This document shows, piece after piece, positions 47,338 through 59,614 of a stretch of 64,000 nt of DNA. The notes below the pieces were generated by a model that saw only the letters and a program-made list of their open reading frames with translations, had not been told where the DNA came from and did no database searches. Made by a program: the position numbers and the translations under genes. Each line of letters opens with the position of its first letter. Position 1 is the first letter of the stretch. The DNA comes from Pholiota molesta (Eukaryota > Basidiomycota > Agaricomycetes > Agaricales > Strophariaceae). Where the stretch lies: NCBI GenBank assembly GCA_014925825.1, contig JACGCK010000003.1:1240001-1304000 (forward strand), given 5' to 3'.

Positions 47338-49595
47338 ATGCTCGACCTCGCTGGCAAGCACCCGGCCGCGTTTGCGCACCGCCACGCCGCGCCACACGCG
47401 CGCCCAGTTCCTGCGGTGGATGTGACGCTCCTCCACGACGCCCTCATCGTCAACCTCTGCTCTGGTACGCTTTGGCACGGTCATATCCACCGCCACTGCA
47501 TCATCACCCCTCACACTTTTTCTTCAACCATCTAGTGGCCGCGCTGACATGGTTGGTGTACGACTTGATCCTATGTTTTTCCGAAGAGGCGAGTGTTCGC
47601 GAGCGTCTCCACAATCATCCAGAGATCCTGACGCAGGCACATTGACTGCTTAGATCCGTCTAGTGTGGGGTCGCTGGTGAGCCTAATTTCCGATTCTCGC
47701 TATTCTCGGCCGTTGTTCATGCATTCATGTATAATAGGCATGAACACAAAGGCCGACACTCGAGACGGATATATTTAATTGTTCGTTACGCGTCAATACT
47801 GAACCTGGGGTATGTTTTCGCGCAACTCGTAGTGACGATCGCGCTAATCATATTCTCCATACTCTATCATTGCGAACAGTTGGTTTCTTGCTGGTAAGAT
47901 ATCCGTGTTCTTCTGACTGCTACAACTCCCTTATGACACCACACCGCCCTCTCAGTAAATGCCAGCTCCAACCTAAGTCCCGACGTACGTCTTGCCGTTA
48001 ACTTTTGCCTACCCCACTGACCACGCTCCACCTCACCTAGTTGTACGCATCCCTCGTTCGCACTGGTGTCTCCCCTTTCTGACCTGGATTTGACGCAGCT
48101 GTAATACATGGCCCTACATCGTCGTCATGTCAGTGCGCACCCTCTAACTGCCGGAATCATGTCAACTGACATCCGCGCGTACATGCCCAACATATAGCAC
48201 CACCTCCGTCACAACCCTGCTTCCTGATGTCATGCTGCTCATTCGTATCAACGCAGTATACGGCTGGTGCGCCCCCTGTGCGCGCTCTCCTTCTATCGCG
48301 TTCCTCCCCGGCACCTGATACGTTCTCTCATTCCGAATTTTTTTAGATCTGCTCTTAACTGGATCGCTGTTTTTCCGTAAGTGTTTCACTCATTCCCCTC
48401 TCAATACTCGCTGATGTCAACCCGTTCTCCTTCCTGTCCATCTTTCACTCACTAGTTCAACTGATTGTGCGTGAACGACTATGACAGATCCAGATCAACT
48501 AATACTAATAATAATCCACCCACCATTCGTCTCATGCTATTTCTATCTTGATCCTTCTCCACAGACAAGCCTTGGAATAGGCTTCGTATACGTGTCAACA
48601 TCCACCCCCATCTCACTCACCGGCCTGCCCACCCCGGGCTGCCTGACCACCGCGCCCACGCTCCCAGCCGCATTCACGCTCGCCGCCTGGTGCGTAACCC
48701 CCCGCTCTGCCGCCCCGGCTCTCGCGTCTCGAGGCCAAGTGTATCTGACGTCCCCTCCCACCGCGGGTACAGGATCCCGTCCGTCCTCGCGCTGGGCGCC
48801 TACCTCGCGCTGGTGCTGCGGCCGTTCCTCAGCGTCACGTGCAGCCTCGACGCGCGTGGGCGGCTGAGCTGGGCGGCGCTGCGCGCGGTGCGCCACCTCA
48901 TCCCGACGATGGAGATCTTTGCGGTGCATGGGGTGATATACACTACCCTGTGAGTGCCCTGCCCTGTTCTGTGTCCCTGATTCTGTGCTACGTGGAATAA
49001 ACATTCGGTGCCTTGTGCTGACTTCTATGCCTATATATCGTTTGTTCGCTTCTCCTTCGTTCCGTCCTCTTTTCTCAGTGCGATTGGTAAGAACTATCCA
49101 ATTCAATGCATAACCGTGCAACGCTGAACGCCCTTGCAGGCGTTAAAATCGCAACCGCCGCTTTAGTCCTCAGCCAGTCGGGCCCTCTGCAGGCAGTAGG
49201 GATCCCGTAAGTACTTCAACCCAATCCTACTACATCCTTCTCGACTAACCGAAGCCCTCTCAACTCCCAGGTGGCTCGTGGCGCTATACCCCATCCTTGT
49301 CAGTATCTCTTCGCCTTCCAAAAGCAAAACCCAAGGCTAACCCCTGCACCCTCGTTCCCAGGCTGGGCGCATCTACCTCACCATGGTCGCGCACCTGCAC
49401 TTCCCCGCCAACGCGCCGCACCTCCCGACCCCCTCCGGGCCGCGCAGCGTGCGGTCCGTGCGGCTCTCCTACGCGTCGGTGCTGACGTCGCCGCGCATCT
49501 CGCCCGCGGACAGCGGCCCGATCACGTTCGCGGCGCGGGCGTCGCTGTCGCAGGGGTCGCTGTCCCGGCTGGATCCTTTCGACGAGGAGTTTTGA
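47338..49595 (+). CDS. DUF6533-like multi-pass membrane protein
   Basis: Function unknown; the family is expanded in agaricomycetes and has about seven membrane helices. The gene has many small exons. Early ones: 47338-47464, 47536-47588, 47654-47676, 47738-47809, 47880-47893. Joined, they give DVTLLHDALIVNLCS, VAALTWLVYDLILCFSEE, IRLVWGRWHEH and RRIYLIVRYASILNLG, the typical DUF6533 start. Later exons give DVMLLIRINAVYG (about 48229), a helix at about 48780-48830 (SVLALGAYLALVL), HLIPTMEIFAVHGVIYTTL, AALVLSQSGPLQAVG and the cytosolic tail LTSPRISPADSGPITF ending DPFDEEF. The second intron (47589-47653) needs a GC donor to keep frame. The middle exons between 47956 and 48770 are approximate. 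Confidence 0.7.
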
Positions 49596-50534
49596 GCGGG
49601 GGCGCAGGGGCAGTGCTGTTGTTATTTCTGGGAGGGATGCGCAGCCCGCGATGGCGGCCTGCGTTAGGGCTGCGGCTTGCAGGCAGGCAGACGGGTGTCC
49701 AGTGGAAGGCATGAAATACGAAGTATACTCAAGGTCAGACACGGTATGTGGGTGACAGATATGATTGCGCTAAGTACCTGAAATACGAAGTATACTAAAG
49801 TAAGGTAGTTAGCGATACGAACGAAGTAGTGTAAAATAGTAGGCACACCTCAAGGTCAGACACGGTATGTGGGTGACAGATGAGGTGTGCCGTCGTAGCT
49901 CTACTGGTATAAGTAATACGGAAGATAACGGAACGAGCACGAACGTGCTCGTTCCCGTAGTCTGCAATACATGGAGGCTTGGAGCATGGAAATACGGTTT
50001 AGCGAGCGGAAAGCCGGAATAGGGAATTGTTTGGACGAAAAGGAGTAAAAGCGAATATGAAATTGATAAGTAGAAAAGAGAGACCATGTCGTACATATCT
50101 CAACAAGGCATAATGCCGATACCAATAAATTCACTGGGCACGTAGGAGCTTTCAAAGAGGGCATCAAGCGAGCATGTCTTTCAAATTTCGGCAGAAAGAT
50201 TCGTTGAGAATACTGTATATACTGTATATTACAAGGTTTTGTCGTCGGTCGAGCTCTCAGCTGGAGCCCTACGCGAGAAATTTGAGAGTTACAAGTCCTT
50301 GGAAAGTTTGTCAAAACTTTACAAATAAATTCCATTGCATTTTCTATCTTGTAGCCGTACAATCCCATGCAACACTAGGAAATGTGTGAAGTACAGTCAT
50401 TTGTCTCCTAAGATTGTGGTACTTTGGAACGTTTGTATTGGAGTTGTAACTACCCTTGTAATCAACATCGTAATGCTTGCAGATGCTGGTGTAGTACTCA
50501 AAAATGAATTATTCGGCGGAAGACATGTCCCAAA
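49596..50534. other. Intergenic region with tandem and palindromic repeats
   Basis: Two copies of CAAGGTCAGACACGGTATGT plus GGGTGACAGAT lie at 49730-49761 and 49852-49880. Two copies of TGAAATACGAAGTATACT lie at 49709-49726 and 49779-49796. A palindrome GAACGAGCACGAACGTGCTC... lies at 49932-49957. The stretch 50245-50340 has an inverted relative at 56555-56640. No gene is supported. Confidence 0.65.
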
Positions 50535-52067
50535 ATGGCAATGTACTCTATGCTCTTGACCACGCTGCCCGAGGCGCTGGTGGTGCTCCTCTCCGCCGCG
50601 CTCGCCAGTGCCCAGTCCCGCCAGGCCCTCGTCCTCAACCAGATCACCTCCCTCACATCCCAGGCACAACCACGCACCCTCCCCGCCTCCGCCCGCCTCG
50701 CCGTCTCCATCGCCCTCTGTGCTGCGGCCAGCCCCGCGCCCCGCTTCTTCCTCTCTAACGTCAGCAGTTCTGCCGACCAGGGCACCCCAGGTGCGGCGGG
50801 CGGCCCTGGGGTGTTTGAGATTGCCCTCGCGGATGGACAGGGGAGCTGGACGGGGCCGTTTCCAAACGGGGGCATCCTGGCGGTGGATGCGAACGGCGGG
50901 TCGAGCGCGGTCCCGTTCGACGTAGGCGTCTCTGACGGTGGTGCGTCCTCTCCCATCCCATCCCTCCTCTCTGCTCACTGATGCTGGTGCAGCCCCGCTG
51001 CACCAAACACTATCCGCCCTCCCGCTGCTCGGCGACACCACCGCAAACGAGGCCCTGCTCTTCTCGCCGCCCTTTGCGCCCTTCGACGTCTCGCAGCCCA
51101 CATACCCCAACTATACCCTCCCCGCCGCGAACATGTCCCAGCCTCCGCCGCCCGCCACCACCCGAACTTCAATCTCACCCTCTTCGCCACCCCCATACAA
51201 GGCCCCCGCACGGCCTGCTTCCTTTCCACGCAGTCTGGCGTAGGCAAGGTAGCAGAGAAGAGCCTGTGGGCGCGCGATCCGACTGGATTTCGCACACAGT
51301 GGCTGCTCAGCGGCCTTGCGCCCTCGACGAACTACACTGCGTTTGTTTTGCAGGACGCGAGCGTCAGCGGGCCTATCTGGCTCGCCACCAAGTCGGGTGC
51401 GTTTTTCTCTGACCTCCTTGTCCTCTGGCTGACGCGTCCCTACAGCGGCGTTCAGCTGCCCGCTCGTCCACTCGCTCCCCTTCTGCCCTCCGTGGCGTAC
51501 GCCATGCCGCTCCAGGCGCCGCCCGCCCCGGCGCTCGCCCACACCGCCGCGACCCTCCCCGCGAACCTCACCGCGCCGCTCCTCAGCTACACGACCAACT
51601 TCACGACCGTGCTCACCACCTTCGCGTGCGGGCGCGACTGGTACTCGCCCCTCGTCGGCTGCGCGGACTGCCAGGCCGCGTACCGCGCGTGGCTCTGCGC
51701 CGTCTCCCTCCCGCGCTGCGCCGAGGCCCCCGCCGCCGCCTCCTCCCCGGGGGTCGCCGCATCCCAATCCAACGCACAGGCCCCGCTGCAGCCCGCGCTC
51801 AGCGCGCAGCCCGCGTCGAGCACGCCGCGCAACCAGTTCATGCCCGCGTTCGACGGCGCGTACAGCGTGCTGCTGCCGTGTCTGGAGCAGTGCCACGCCA
51901 CGGACCGCGCGTGCCCGCCGTTCGTCGGCTTCCAGTGCCCGACGGCCGCGTTCGGCGCCGCGCGCAGCTACGGCGTGGGCTACATCGACGCCGCGGATGG
52001 GGATGGGGCGGGGCTCACGGGCGCCGCGGCGGATCGGTGGGGGAATGTGTGGTGCAATATGCTTTAG
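50535..52067 (+). CDS. MID1: Mid1-type calcium channel subunit, two apparent frameshifts
   Basis: Regulatory subunit of the Cch1-Mid1 plasma membrane calcium channel. Exons: 50535-50940, 50993-51396, 51446-52067. A signal peptide is visible at the start (ALVVLLSAALASA). The luminal part has many NxT/S sites (YPNYTLP, NFNLTLF, APSTNYTAF). The Cys-rich C-terminal domain is diagnostic: ACGRDWYSPLVGCADCQAAY, then LPCLEQCHATDRACPPFVGF and the end RWGNVWCNML. The reading frame slips by one base near 51160 and again near 51490. In each case one extra C in an adjacent C run would restore the conserved sequence, so sequencing error is more likely than a pseudogene. Confidence 0.85.
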
Positions 52068-52812
52068 GGAGGCGGGTTGTAGGGGGTGTATCTATGTGAA
52101 TTAGTGGTGGACTGGTGTTGTCTTTCAGTGTTAAGTTATTGCAGTGCTTCTTGTTTTTCAATATGTAAAGTTTTGCGGGTCATTGGAATAGTCAACAAAT
52201 CTGCAGCATATTCACCCTGTCCAAGTGTGCGCCTCCCCGAGTTCATTGTTCAGGCCGCGAACATGCATACTTTGCATGGTCATGCTATCTAACATCTATC
52301 GCCCAATTTGAATTTGCCTCCGACGCCGCTTCTGAACTACAAGTTAGTATTGACTATGTCCCTGCACCATCGCCGATCGTTAGGATTGAATATAATCAAT
52401 GCCCCGCTCAAGGCTCAAGTGTCCGAGGATGCTCGGGGAAGGACTTGAATGATACGGCGGAATACCGGAATACCCGCTCAGAAGCGTTTTTAGCAACACC
52501 TGCATCATACCGCTACTCCAAGCAAGGACCCAAGCAGGCATAAATTGGTAGCTGAATTGTTAGCACAAAAGAAAAGTAAAACGGCCATATCTATCTATTT
52601 TTTTCCATCCCATCCCGTCCAGACACGTTGCACGGCGGGGTGCTTGCCAGCGAGGTCGAGGATGGAAAAGAGGGCGAGCTAGCTATGTGGGCGGGCGCAG
52701 GTAGGGGCGATGGTGGTGGTTGAGAGAAATGATATGGTAAGCAGGGACCTACATCGATAATCGACGCCACTGCGTCTACACTTCTTGTGACAAACCAACT
52801 TGAAATATTACA
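52068..52812. other. Intergenic region between MID1 and HNH copy 2
   Basis: No gene supported. It contains the inverted copy (52636-52745) of 47255-47360, which belongs to the HNH gene duplication. Confidence 0.6.
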
Positions 52813-54284
52813 ATGCCTCACAAACCAAGCCATTCTTTCGGCCCAGCAACTTCATCCCTTACCTCGGTGTCTTCAACTGCCTCTGTCGAACTTTACGAAA
52901 AGAGACTCAAGCCAAGCATTGACGCCATCAGAAAGAGCAAAACCCCTCTACAAGAACTGGTTGACGCCGCAGAGAAGGTTATCAAGGAGTTTGCGCCCGA
53001 CCCCAAGAGTACATTTACCCACAAACACGGTGATGAGGAAATTTCCGTGCAACTCGATGCAATCATGATCGCCATGCTCGCAAGTGCAGAAGACTGCGGA
53101 GGCGAGAGTGGAAAACGTTATGTGGCGTCCGCCATCTTGGGGTGTTCCAAGGAAGAAGACGTGGTTGGCGCGCTTGAAGGCCTCGGCACCACATGGCTGA
53201 CCCACCTTTTGTTTGTCTGTCAGTTCTCCAATTTTCTTATGAATGAAATCTGATATTTTCCTTAGTCAAAACGGGCAGCCATGCATACTGGCCCAATAAA
53301 ACACCTTCTGAGGCTGCTACCCCGACACGCACCGAAATGGCATCGCATCCTTTGGAAGGAGTAGGCAACAGGAAGGCCTCATTCGCCGATGACGTGCGTA
53401 GACGCCTCTTAGATCACACATCATTTCATTGACTTCCTCGTCCAGGTGAAGAAACGGGACGGGTTCACGTGTGTTGTAACAAGTATGCAAGACTTGGAAC
53501 ACCCTGAGCCGAACGAAGACATTGAACAAAGTACACTGCATGCCGCTCACATACTTCGTCGTGCAATTGGTCAATTTGACAGTGACCATACCTCAGACTC
53601 TGTGGGTCATCTTTTCATTTGAAGTACAAAGGCTGGCTGACCGGAGATTCTTGATTGTATCTTCAGTATAAGTCCGCTTTGGCAACATTTGACATACTCG
53701 TCAATTTTACCCGCCTTCCGGCCAAGACACTCGAGGAACTGCGCGAAGAACTTGATCACCCATCGAATGGTATGACACTGGCAATGAATACACATGCAGC
53801 GTTTGACAGGTTTGACTGGTGCCTGAAGAAAACAGAGGTCAGCTTTATGGCCCTTAATTCGCCTTCGTATCAATGATGTCATACCCAATCACAGGAGGAG
53901 GATGTATACACTGTGAAAATCTACTCCAAACGAAATAGAGCTCACGTGAAAAATACTACTCACGTCACCTTCGAGGACCATGGCAACGATTTCTGGAGCT
54001 CTGCTAACAAGTTGAAGAGGAGTGCTCCCATCGATCTGCCGAATCCTCGCTACATTGAAATTCATGCTGCCATAGCTGGAATTTTGAACATGAGTGGCGC
54101 CGGGAAATTTTTCGATGAGCTTTTGCGCAAATTTGACGAAGACAAAGTTGCTGCTGTGCGGTCCTGGCCGGAGTTTGAAGCATTGATGGAGGCAGAAATT
54201 CTGCGTGAGTATGTTTTCCAGGCATTCCAGTCGGTCAACAACGATTTTTTGCAAATGGTGAGTACATCCATAAGCAATACCTAG
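52813..54284 (+). CDS. HNH-type nuclease-domain protein, copy 2 (intact)
   Basis: Exons: 52813-53218, 53266-53393, 53446-53601, 53667-53837, 53895-54284, giving 416 residues. Introns are 47-65 bp. The helical N-terminal part carries VEKRL-like and AILGCSKEEDVVGALEGLG sequence. The central HNH-like core is VKKRDGFTCVVTSMQDLEHP with LHAAHILRRAIGQF, where the Cys and the AAH histidine are the expected metal/catalytic positions. The C-terminal part includes TLEELREELDHPSNGMTL, FDRFDWCLKKTE, and LPNPRYIEIHAAIAGILNMS. The frame runs through a possible donor (ATG|GTGAGT) to a stop at 54282. Members of this mushroom family are of unknown function; nuclease activity is inferred only from the HNH core. 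Confidence 0.8.
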
Positions 54285-54389
54285 TATAGCTATATGTCCT
54301 AATTATATTTCAGTAGGAAGTACAAATTTCACGTTCTGCCGAAGTCCAGCAAATAAAATGTCCCGAAGCCGCAAACAACTACAAAAGTA

Positions 54390-56341
54390 TTACACCGTCT
54401 CCAAGGATTCCATGGTCGTACCGTTGGGTACCACGCGTGATGCACCTGCGACCGCCGTGAAATTCTGCATCAAGGTCAATAGCGCTCCAAACTTTTGATC
54501 CATCTTCGCCTCTAGCGTGTCCATCTTTCGGGCGAGCATAGCATGTCGATCCTCATGGTGTCGGTTGTCCTGCGCGAGGTGCGTGAGGATGCTATCGACA
54601 CGCGTCTCGAGCGTTGCCTGCTGCTCGCGCAGGTTGGGCTGCTGCACTGGTGCGCGTGCGGCTTTGGGGACGTCTGCTAGGCCGTTCTCGGTAGGTTTGG
54701 GCTCGCTGGCGGGTTTTGCGACTTCCGAATCGACAGGCTCGCTTTCTTTTTCTTCCTCTGTCAGTTCTCCTTCTTGTGGGCTGTTTCTGGACTTGTCCAG
54801 TGCCAGTGCCGCTTCCGCGTCCAGGCCCTCTTCCCAGACGACATCAAATCGCAGTCCTTCAAGCCCATTGTCTTCGCTACATCTTCCACGACGAGCTTTA
54901 GATCCTTCGCCTCCTCAAGCTGCTGGTTAATCTTCTCGTCAAGCACAGCGATACTTGTGTTAAGATCATCAAGCTGGCGCTCGACATCGGAGCCCTTCGC
55001 TGATTTGACGGATTTTACTTCGACGCTGTCATGGATGAGGAGCAAATGGTGCTCCAGGACCGAATGTTCAGTTTGGTTGACGCGTGCGTTTTTGCGATCG
55101 CAGCGCATGCAGATGAAGGCAAGTGGTGCTATGGTATGCCGAGTCAATAAGAAATACTGAAAGGAGAATTAAGAGTGTGACTTACAGCATTCGAGGCAGA
55201 CCCAGCAGGGCAAGGACACGTTCTCACTACAACACGCGCAAATGATAGGTGGTGGCTCGACAGGTGGAAGATGCTCAAGCAAGGCATTATCTGCTGCCGC
55301 CTTTCTTGAACCCTTGCCCTTCACAATCTTCCGGATGCCCGGCTATTTTGTCCTTCTTCGCGTTTTCCAGCTCCCTGAACATCTTTTTGCACCGCTCCGA
55401 AGTAAGCCTTGCAGCGGGAATTAGGCTGTTGATCTCGTACGAGTGCACCCGATTCCGCGAGCGCAGCAGGGAGTGCGAGGATACGTGTGCATACTTTTGG
55501 GAGGCGTTGCGGAGGACGCCCTCGGGCTTATCAAAGCAGTTTTGGCACAGGTCTATGCTCGTACTTAGATCGTCCTTCATGCACATGATGCACTGGTACC
55601 GGCAGAACGCGATGAGCTTGGTGCATAGGTCGCAAAACAGCCGGCCCCTATCGCATACACCGTCCTCGTAAGTCCACCAAGTCATAATTGCGAAAAAAGA
55701 CCAGGTGCTTACACAATGTATGTCTGCCTCCGCGCCATAAAATGTGCTGTCTCTTCCCAAATACGCGCCATGTTCGGATCCACCGTCGTCATCATTGCAT
55801 CGTACACCTCCCACTCCTTGATCGTGAAAGAGTCGAATCGCCGGCAGTTCGGTGTGATGCTCGAGTCCGTCAGGTCGTACCGGATGGAGTGGTATATCCA
55901 TCGCCGACGTTCCGCGATGGCTGCGCCGACCGCCTTCTTTGACCACATCCGCAGACGCGTCTCATACAGGACAGCCTCGGTCGCGAACGCCCAGCGCTTG
56001 CGCCAGAGGGGCCATGCACCCCAGCAGGGGGCAGGTCCAGGCCCGTCGAGCAAGGTTCTGAAGCGGAAGGCGTGGGGCGGGGTCCGCGTGAGGTAGAACC
56101 ATCCATCGGGCTCATCCTCCTCTTCCTCCGTGTCGTCTTCGCTTGACTCTGATTCTACTTCGGCTTTCTCTGTGCTCTCTGGCTGTACAACCTCTGTTCC
56201 ATCGCCTGCATTGAGGACTGCAGAAGTTGATTGCGGGGCCGGAACGGGCGAACGCAACCCCAATGATTTAATCTGTGAATAAAGTTTGATTTTGTTATTG
56301 ATGAATGCGTTATGAATTGTTGCGTTGTTCCGGTGGATCAT
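54390..56341 (-). CDS. ZZ-finger protein, N-terminally truncated paralogue with one frameshift
   Basis: Paralogue of the C-terminal half of the gene at 60111. Exons are about 56341-55713, 55650-55193 and 55130-54390. It lacks the EF-hand and the WFGWFS-type region and starts instead with a short unrelated leader (MIHRNNATIHNAF). Shared parts: FYLTRTPPHAFRFR, GPAPCWGAWPLWRKRW, RLRMWSKKAVG. The Cys-rich ZZ-type finger follows (CDLCTKLIAFCRYQCIMCMK, DLCQNCFDKPEGVL) and a C-terminal coiled coil (ERQLDDLNTSIAVLDEKI, DTLEAKMDQKFGALLTLM). The frame slips near 54860; one more G in an ATGGGC run restores alignment with the paralogue. Function unknown. Confidence 0.75.
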
Positions 56342-56954
56342 TACTTATACAGGCCTATATGATGTGTTGGTTCTGCGAGGACATTGGGCTGTCTGCATCG
56401 TCGACCTAATATCGTGCTTGAGCGTCGAATTTCGGTGCATTGAGGGCTATTTAGGGCGCAACTTCTAGTAGAAGAGCCGAATATTGGCCGAATGTAAAAC
56501 TGGATTTAAAGAAAAGACGGAGAAATCCAACGCGGCACGTACAAGACAGAGAATATCATGGAATTCATTTATAAAGTTTTTGCAAGCTTTCCAAAGACTT
56601 GTAACTCTCAAATTCCTCGCGTAGGATTCCAGCTCAACAAACCCTTGTAATGATCACTTACATTCTAATGGATTCTATTATAGAACTGCCTTGCAAACGT
56701 TAGAAGTGTTCCGAGCATTTTACGGTTTGTGACCAGTGTATTGGATCTTAGTAGAACGTATAGGATTCCTTCACCGAGTGTAGAGGGCGCTTTTTTGGCG
56801 ATGTATTGCCTGCTGCCAAGTCTGCTGGTCGGTGGTGGGGCTGATGGTGGTGGAGGAGTGTGGGGTGTGATCGCAGAGTGATGGGTGACGTCACGTTGGG
56901 ATTATCTGCAGCTGCCCGATATGGCAGAGACGCCGCTTTGCTCCTCCCGCTACC
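56342..56954. other. Divergent intergenic region between ZZ-finger gene and glycogen synthase
   Basis: Must carry the glycogen synthase promoter. The stretch 56555-56640 is an inverted relative of 50245-50340, about 80% alike by eye. No gene supported. Confidence 0.5.
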
Positions 56955-59614
56955 ATGGCCCAAGTCAAGCGCGACGTCCACAACCCCCTCCTCTTCGAGT
57001 GCGCATGGGAGGTCGCCAACAAGGTCGGTGGCATATACACCGTCATCAAGACAAAGGTCCCCGTCACCGTCTCCGAATTCGGCGACAGATACTGCCTCAT
57101 CGGACCCCTCTCCTACAAGACTGCCCCTATGGAGGTCGAGGCGGAGGAGCCCACAGACGAGCATCTCGCTGCCACCCTCGCGTCTATGCGTGCGCAGGGC
57201 GTCAAGGCGCTGTATGGCCGATGGCTGATCGAGGGCAACCCCCGCGTCCTGCTCTTCGACACAGGCAGCGTCTACAGCCGCCTTGATGAATGGAAGGGCG
57301 ACCTCTGGAATCTCGCCGGTATACCCAGTCCCCCTAACGACCACGAAACGAACGAGACGATTGTATTTGGATACCTTGTAGCCTGGTTTCTCGGTGATGT
57401 GTGCTGCTCCTCCTTTTCGTCCCGTTTTCGCCCTCACCTTGCTCCCAGTATGTCGCACGTCAGCTCACTACTGCCGTCATTGCCCACTTCCACGAGTGGC
57501 AGGCCGGCCTAGCTATACCCCTCTGCCGCAAGCGCCACATCGACGTAACCACCGTTTTTACCACCCACGCCACCCTCCTCGGTCGATACCTCTGCGCTGG
57601 ATCCGTCGATTTCTACAACAACCTCCAGTACTTTGACGTCGACCACGAAGCTGGAAAGCGCGGCATATACCATCGATACTGCATCGAACGATCCGCAACT
57701 CACTGCGCTGATGTATTTACCACAGTATCCCATATCACCGCCTATGAAAGCGAGCATCTCCTAAAGCGCAAACCAGACGGCGTTCTTCCCAACGGCCTCA
57801 ACGTCGTCAAATTCCAGGCTATCCACGAATTCCAGAATCTACATGCAACCAGCAAAGCCAAGATTAACGAGTTCATACGCGGTCATTTCTACGGTCATTA
57901 TGACTTTGACCTCGACAACACCCTCTATGTGGGCGAAAATTTCTTCTCCATTTTTTTTCCCATCACTAAATGACGTAGATGTTTACGGCAGGACGGTACG
58001 AGTACCGTAACAAGGGTGTGGATATGTTCATTGAATCCCTTGCACGTACGTCCCCAACCATCATTTCCAACGCGCCTGCTCACCCCTGCCCATAGGACTG
58101 AACTACCGCCTGCAAAAGGCGGGCTCGACGATTACCGTCGTCGCGTTCATTATCATGCCCGCCGCAACGCACTCGTACACAATAGAGGCGCTCAAGGGCC
58201 AAGCCGTCACCAAACAGCTACGCGACACTGTCACCGAAATCCAGAATCGCATCGGCTCGCGCCTGTTTGACCACGCCGCGCGCTTCCATGGGTACTTGCA
58301 TCCTCTCCTCTCCCCTCTGCCGCTGCTGACGCCTATTGTTTATAGTGAGGAAAAGTTCATGCCGACCCCCGATGAGCTGCTGTCTGAGGAGGACCAGGTA
58401 CTGCTCAAACGCCGCATCTTCGCGCTCAAGCGCAATTCGCTGCCTCCTATTGTAACGCATAACATGGCGGACGACGCGAACGATCCGATCCTCAACCAGA
58501 TCCGGCGCGTCAAGCTGTTCAACGACAGCCACGACCGCGTCAAGGTCGTGTTCCACCCCGACTTCCTCAACAGCAACAACCCGATTCTGGGGCTGGACTA
58601 CGAGGAGTTCGTGCGCGGGTGCCATCTGGGCGTGTTCCCGAGCTACTACGAGCCGTGGGGGTATACGCCCGCGGAGTGTACTGTGGTGCGTGTGCCGTGT
58701 GTTTCGGGACGAGCGATGGCTAACACGCGTTGCCTGCAGATGGGGATCCCGTCGATCACGACGAACCTCTCCGGGTTCGGCTGCTTCATGCAGGACCTGA
58801 TCGAGCACCCCGAGGAGGAGGGGTGCTACATCATCGACCGGCGCATGCAGTCCGTCGAGGACTCGGTCGCGCAGCTGACGGACAGCATGTTCACCTTCAC
58901 GCAGAAGACGCGCCGGCAACGGATCAACCAGCGCAACCGCGTGGAGCGGCTGAGCCCGCTGCTGGACTGGAAGAACCTGGGCGTGGAGTACTCGAAGGCG
59001 CGGCAGCTGGCGCTGCGGAGGGCGTACCCGGATGCGTTCTATGGGGAGGACGGGGAGGAGGAGGGTGTGTGGGCCGGGGAGGCGGAGGCGGAGTGGTTTG
59101 GGGGCGTGGAGCGGATGAAGCCGGGGAGTATGCCGGCGAGCCCGCGGTTGAGGGGCATGGCGACGCCGGGGGATATGGGCACGCTGACGGAGGAGGTGGG
59201 TGCTTTTTGTTTTGTGTGGATTGTGGTTGGGCGCTGACGGGGTGGATTTTTCTTTGTGATATAGATGGAGGCGCTGAATACGAGTGACTATCGGGGGCAT
59301 AATTGGCCTACGGAGGGTGTGGATGAGGATGATACGTATCCATTGTACGTTGTTTTTTCTGTCTTGGCTCGCCTTTCCTTCCTTGTTGGCTTTTCTGTTT
59401 GATTATCATAATGACTTCGCTTCAATGCAGCCCCTTGGTGATGAAAGTGCGCTCGCGCTCGGGGTCGGTGATGAGCGGTGCGAGCACGCCCGGCGGCGGC
59501 GCGTTCAAGAGCCTGAGCGAGGGCGACTTGCGGAAGGCGGACGCCGCGCTGAGCCAGGTGAACGGCCACGCTGGTGTGAATGGGAATGGAAGGACGAATG
59601 GGCATGGGAAGTAA
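56955..59614 (+). CDS. GSY: Glycogen synthase
   Basis: Transfers glucose from UDP-glucose to glycogen (GT3 family), cytosolic. Exons: 56955-57398, 57449-57928, 57979-58045, 58096-58291, 58346-58685, 58740-59195, 59265-59344, 59431-59614, giving 748 residues. Introns are 50-86 bp. Conserved signatures: [19 protein letters not shown] at the N-terminus (donor-site loop), [72 protein letters not shown] (the E-x7-E catalytic region) and [10 protein letters not shown]. The Arg-rich glucose-6-phosphate sensing helix is [15 protein letters not shown]. The C-terminal tail ([16 protein letters not shown]) is rich in Ser-Pro/Arg-x-x-Ser sites, as expected for inhibitory phosphorylation. No frameshift is seen. 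Confidence 0.96.

Noticed and set aside
50535..52067. MID1 as a true pseudogene
   Set aside because: Both frame breaks are single-base and sit next to C runs, while all diagnostic cysteines and splice sites are intact. The same kind of break occurs in other conserved genes here.
58218..59300. 360-codon minus-strand ORF opposite glycogen synthase
   Set aside because: Antisense shadow of exons 4 to 7 of glycogen synthase in GC-rich codons; Arg/Pro/His-rich without domain features.
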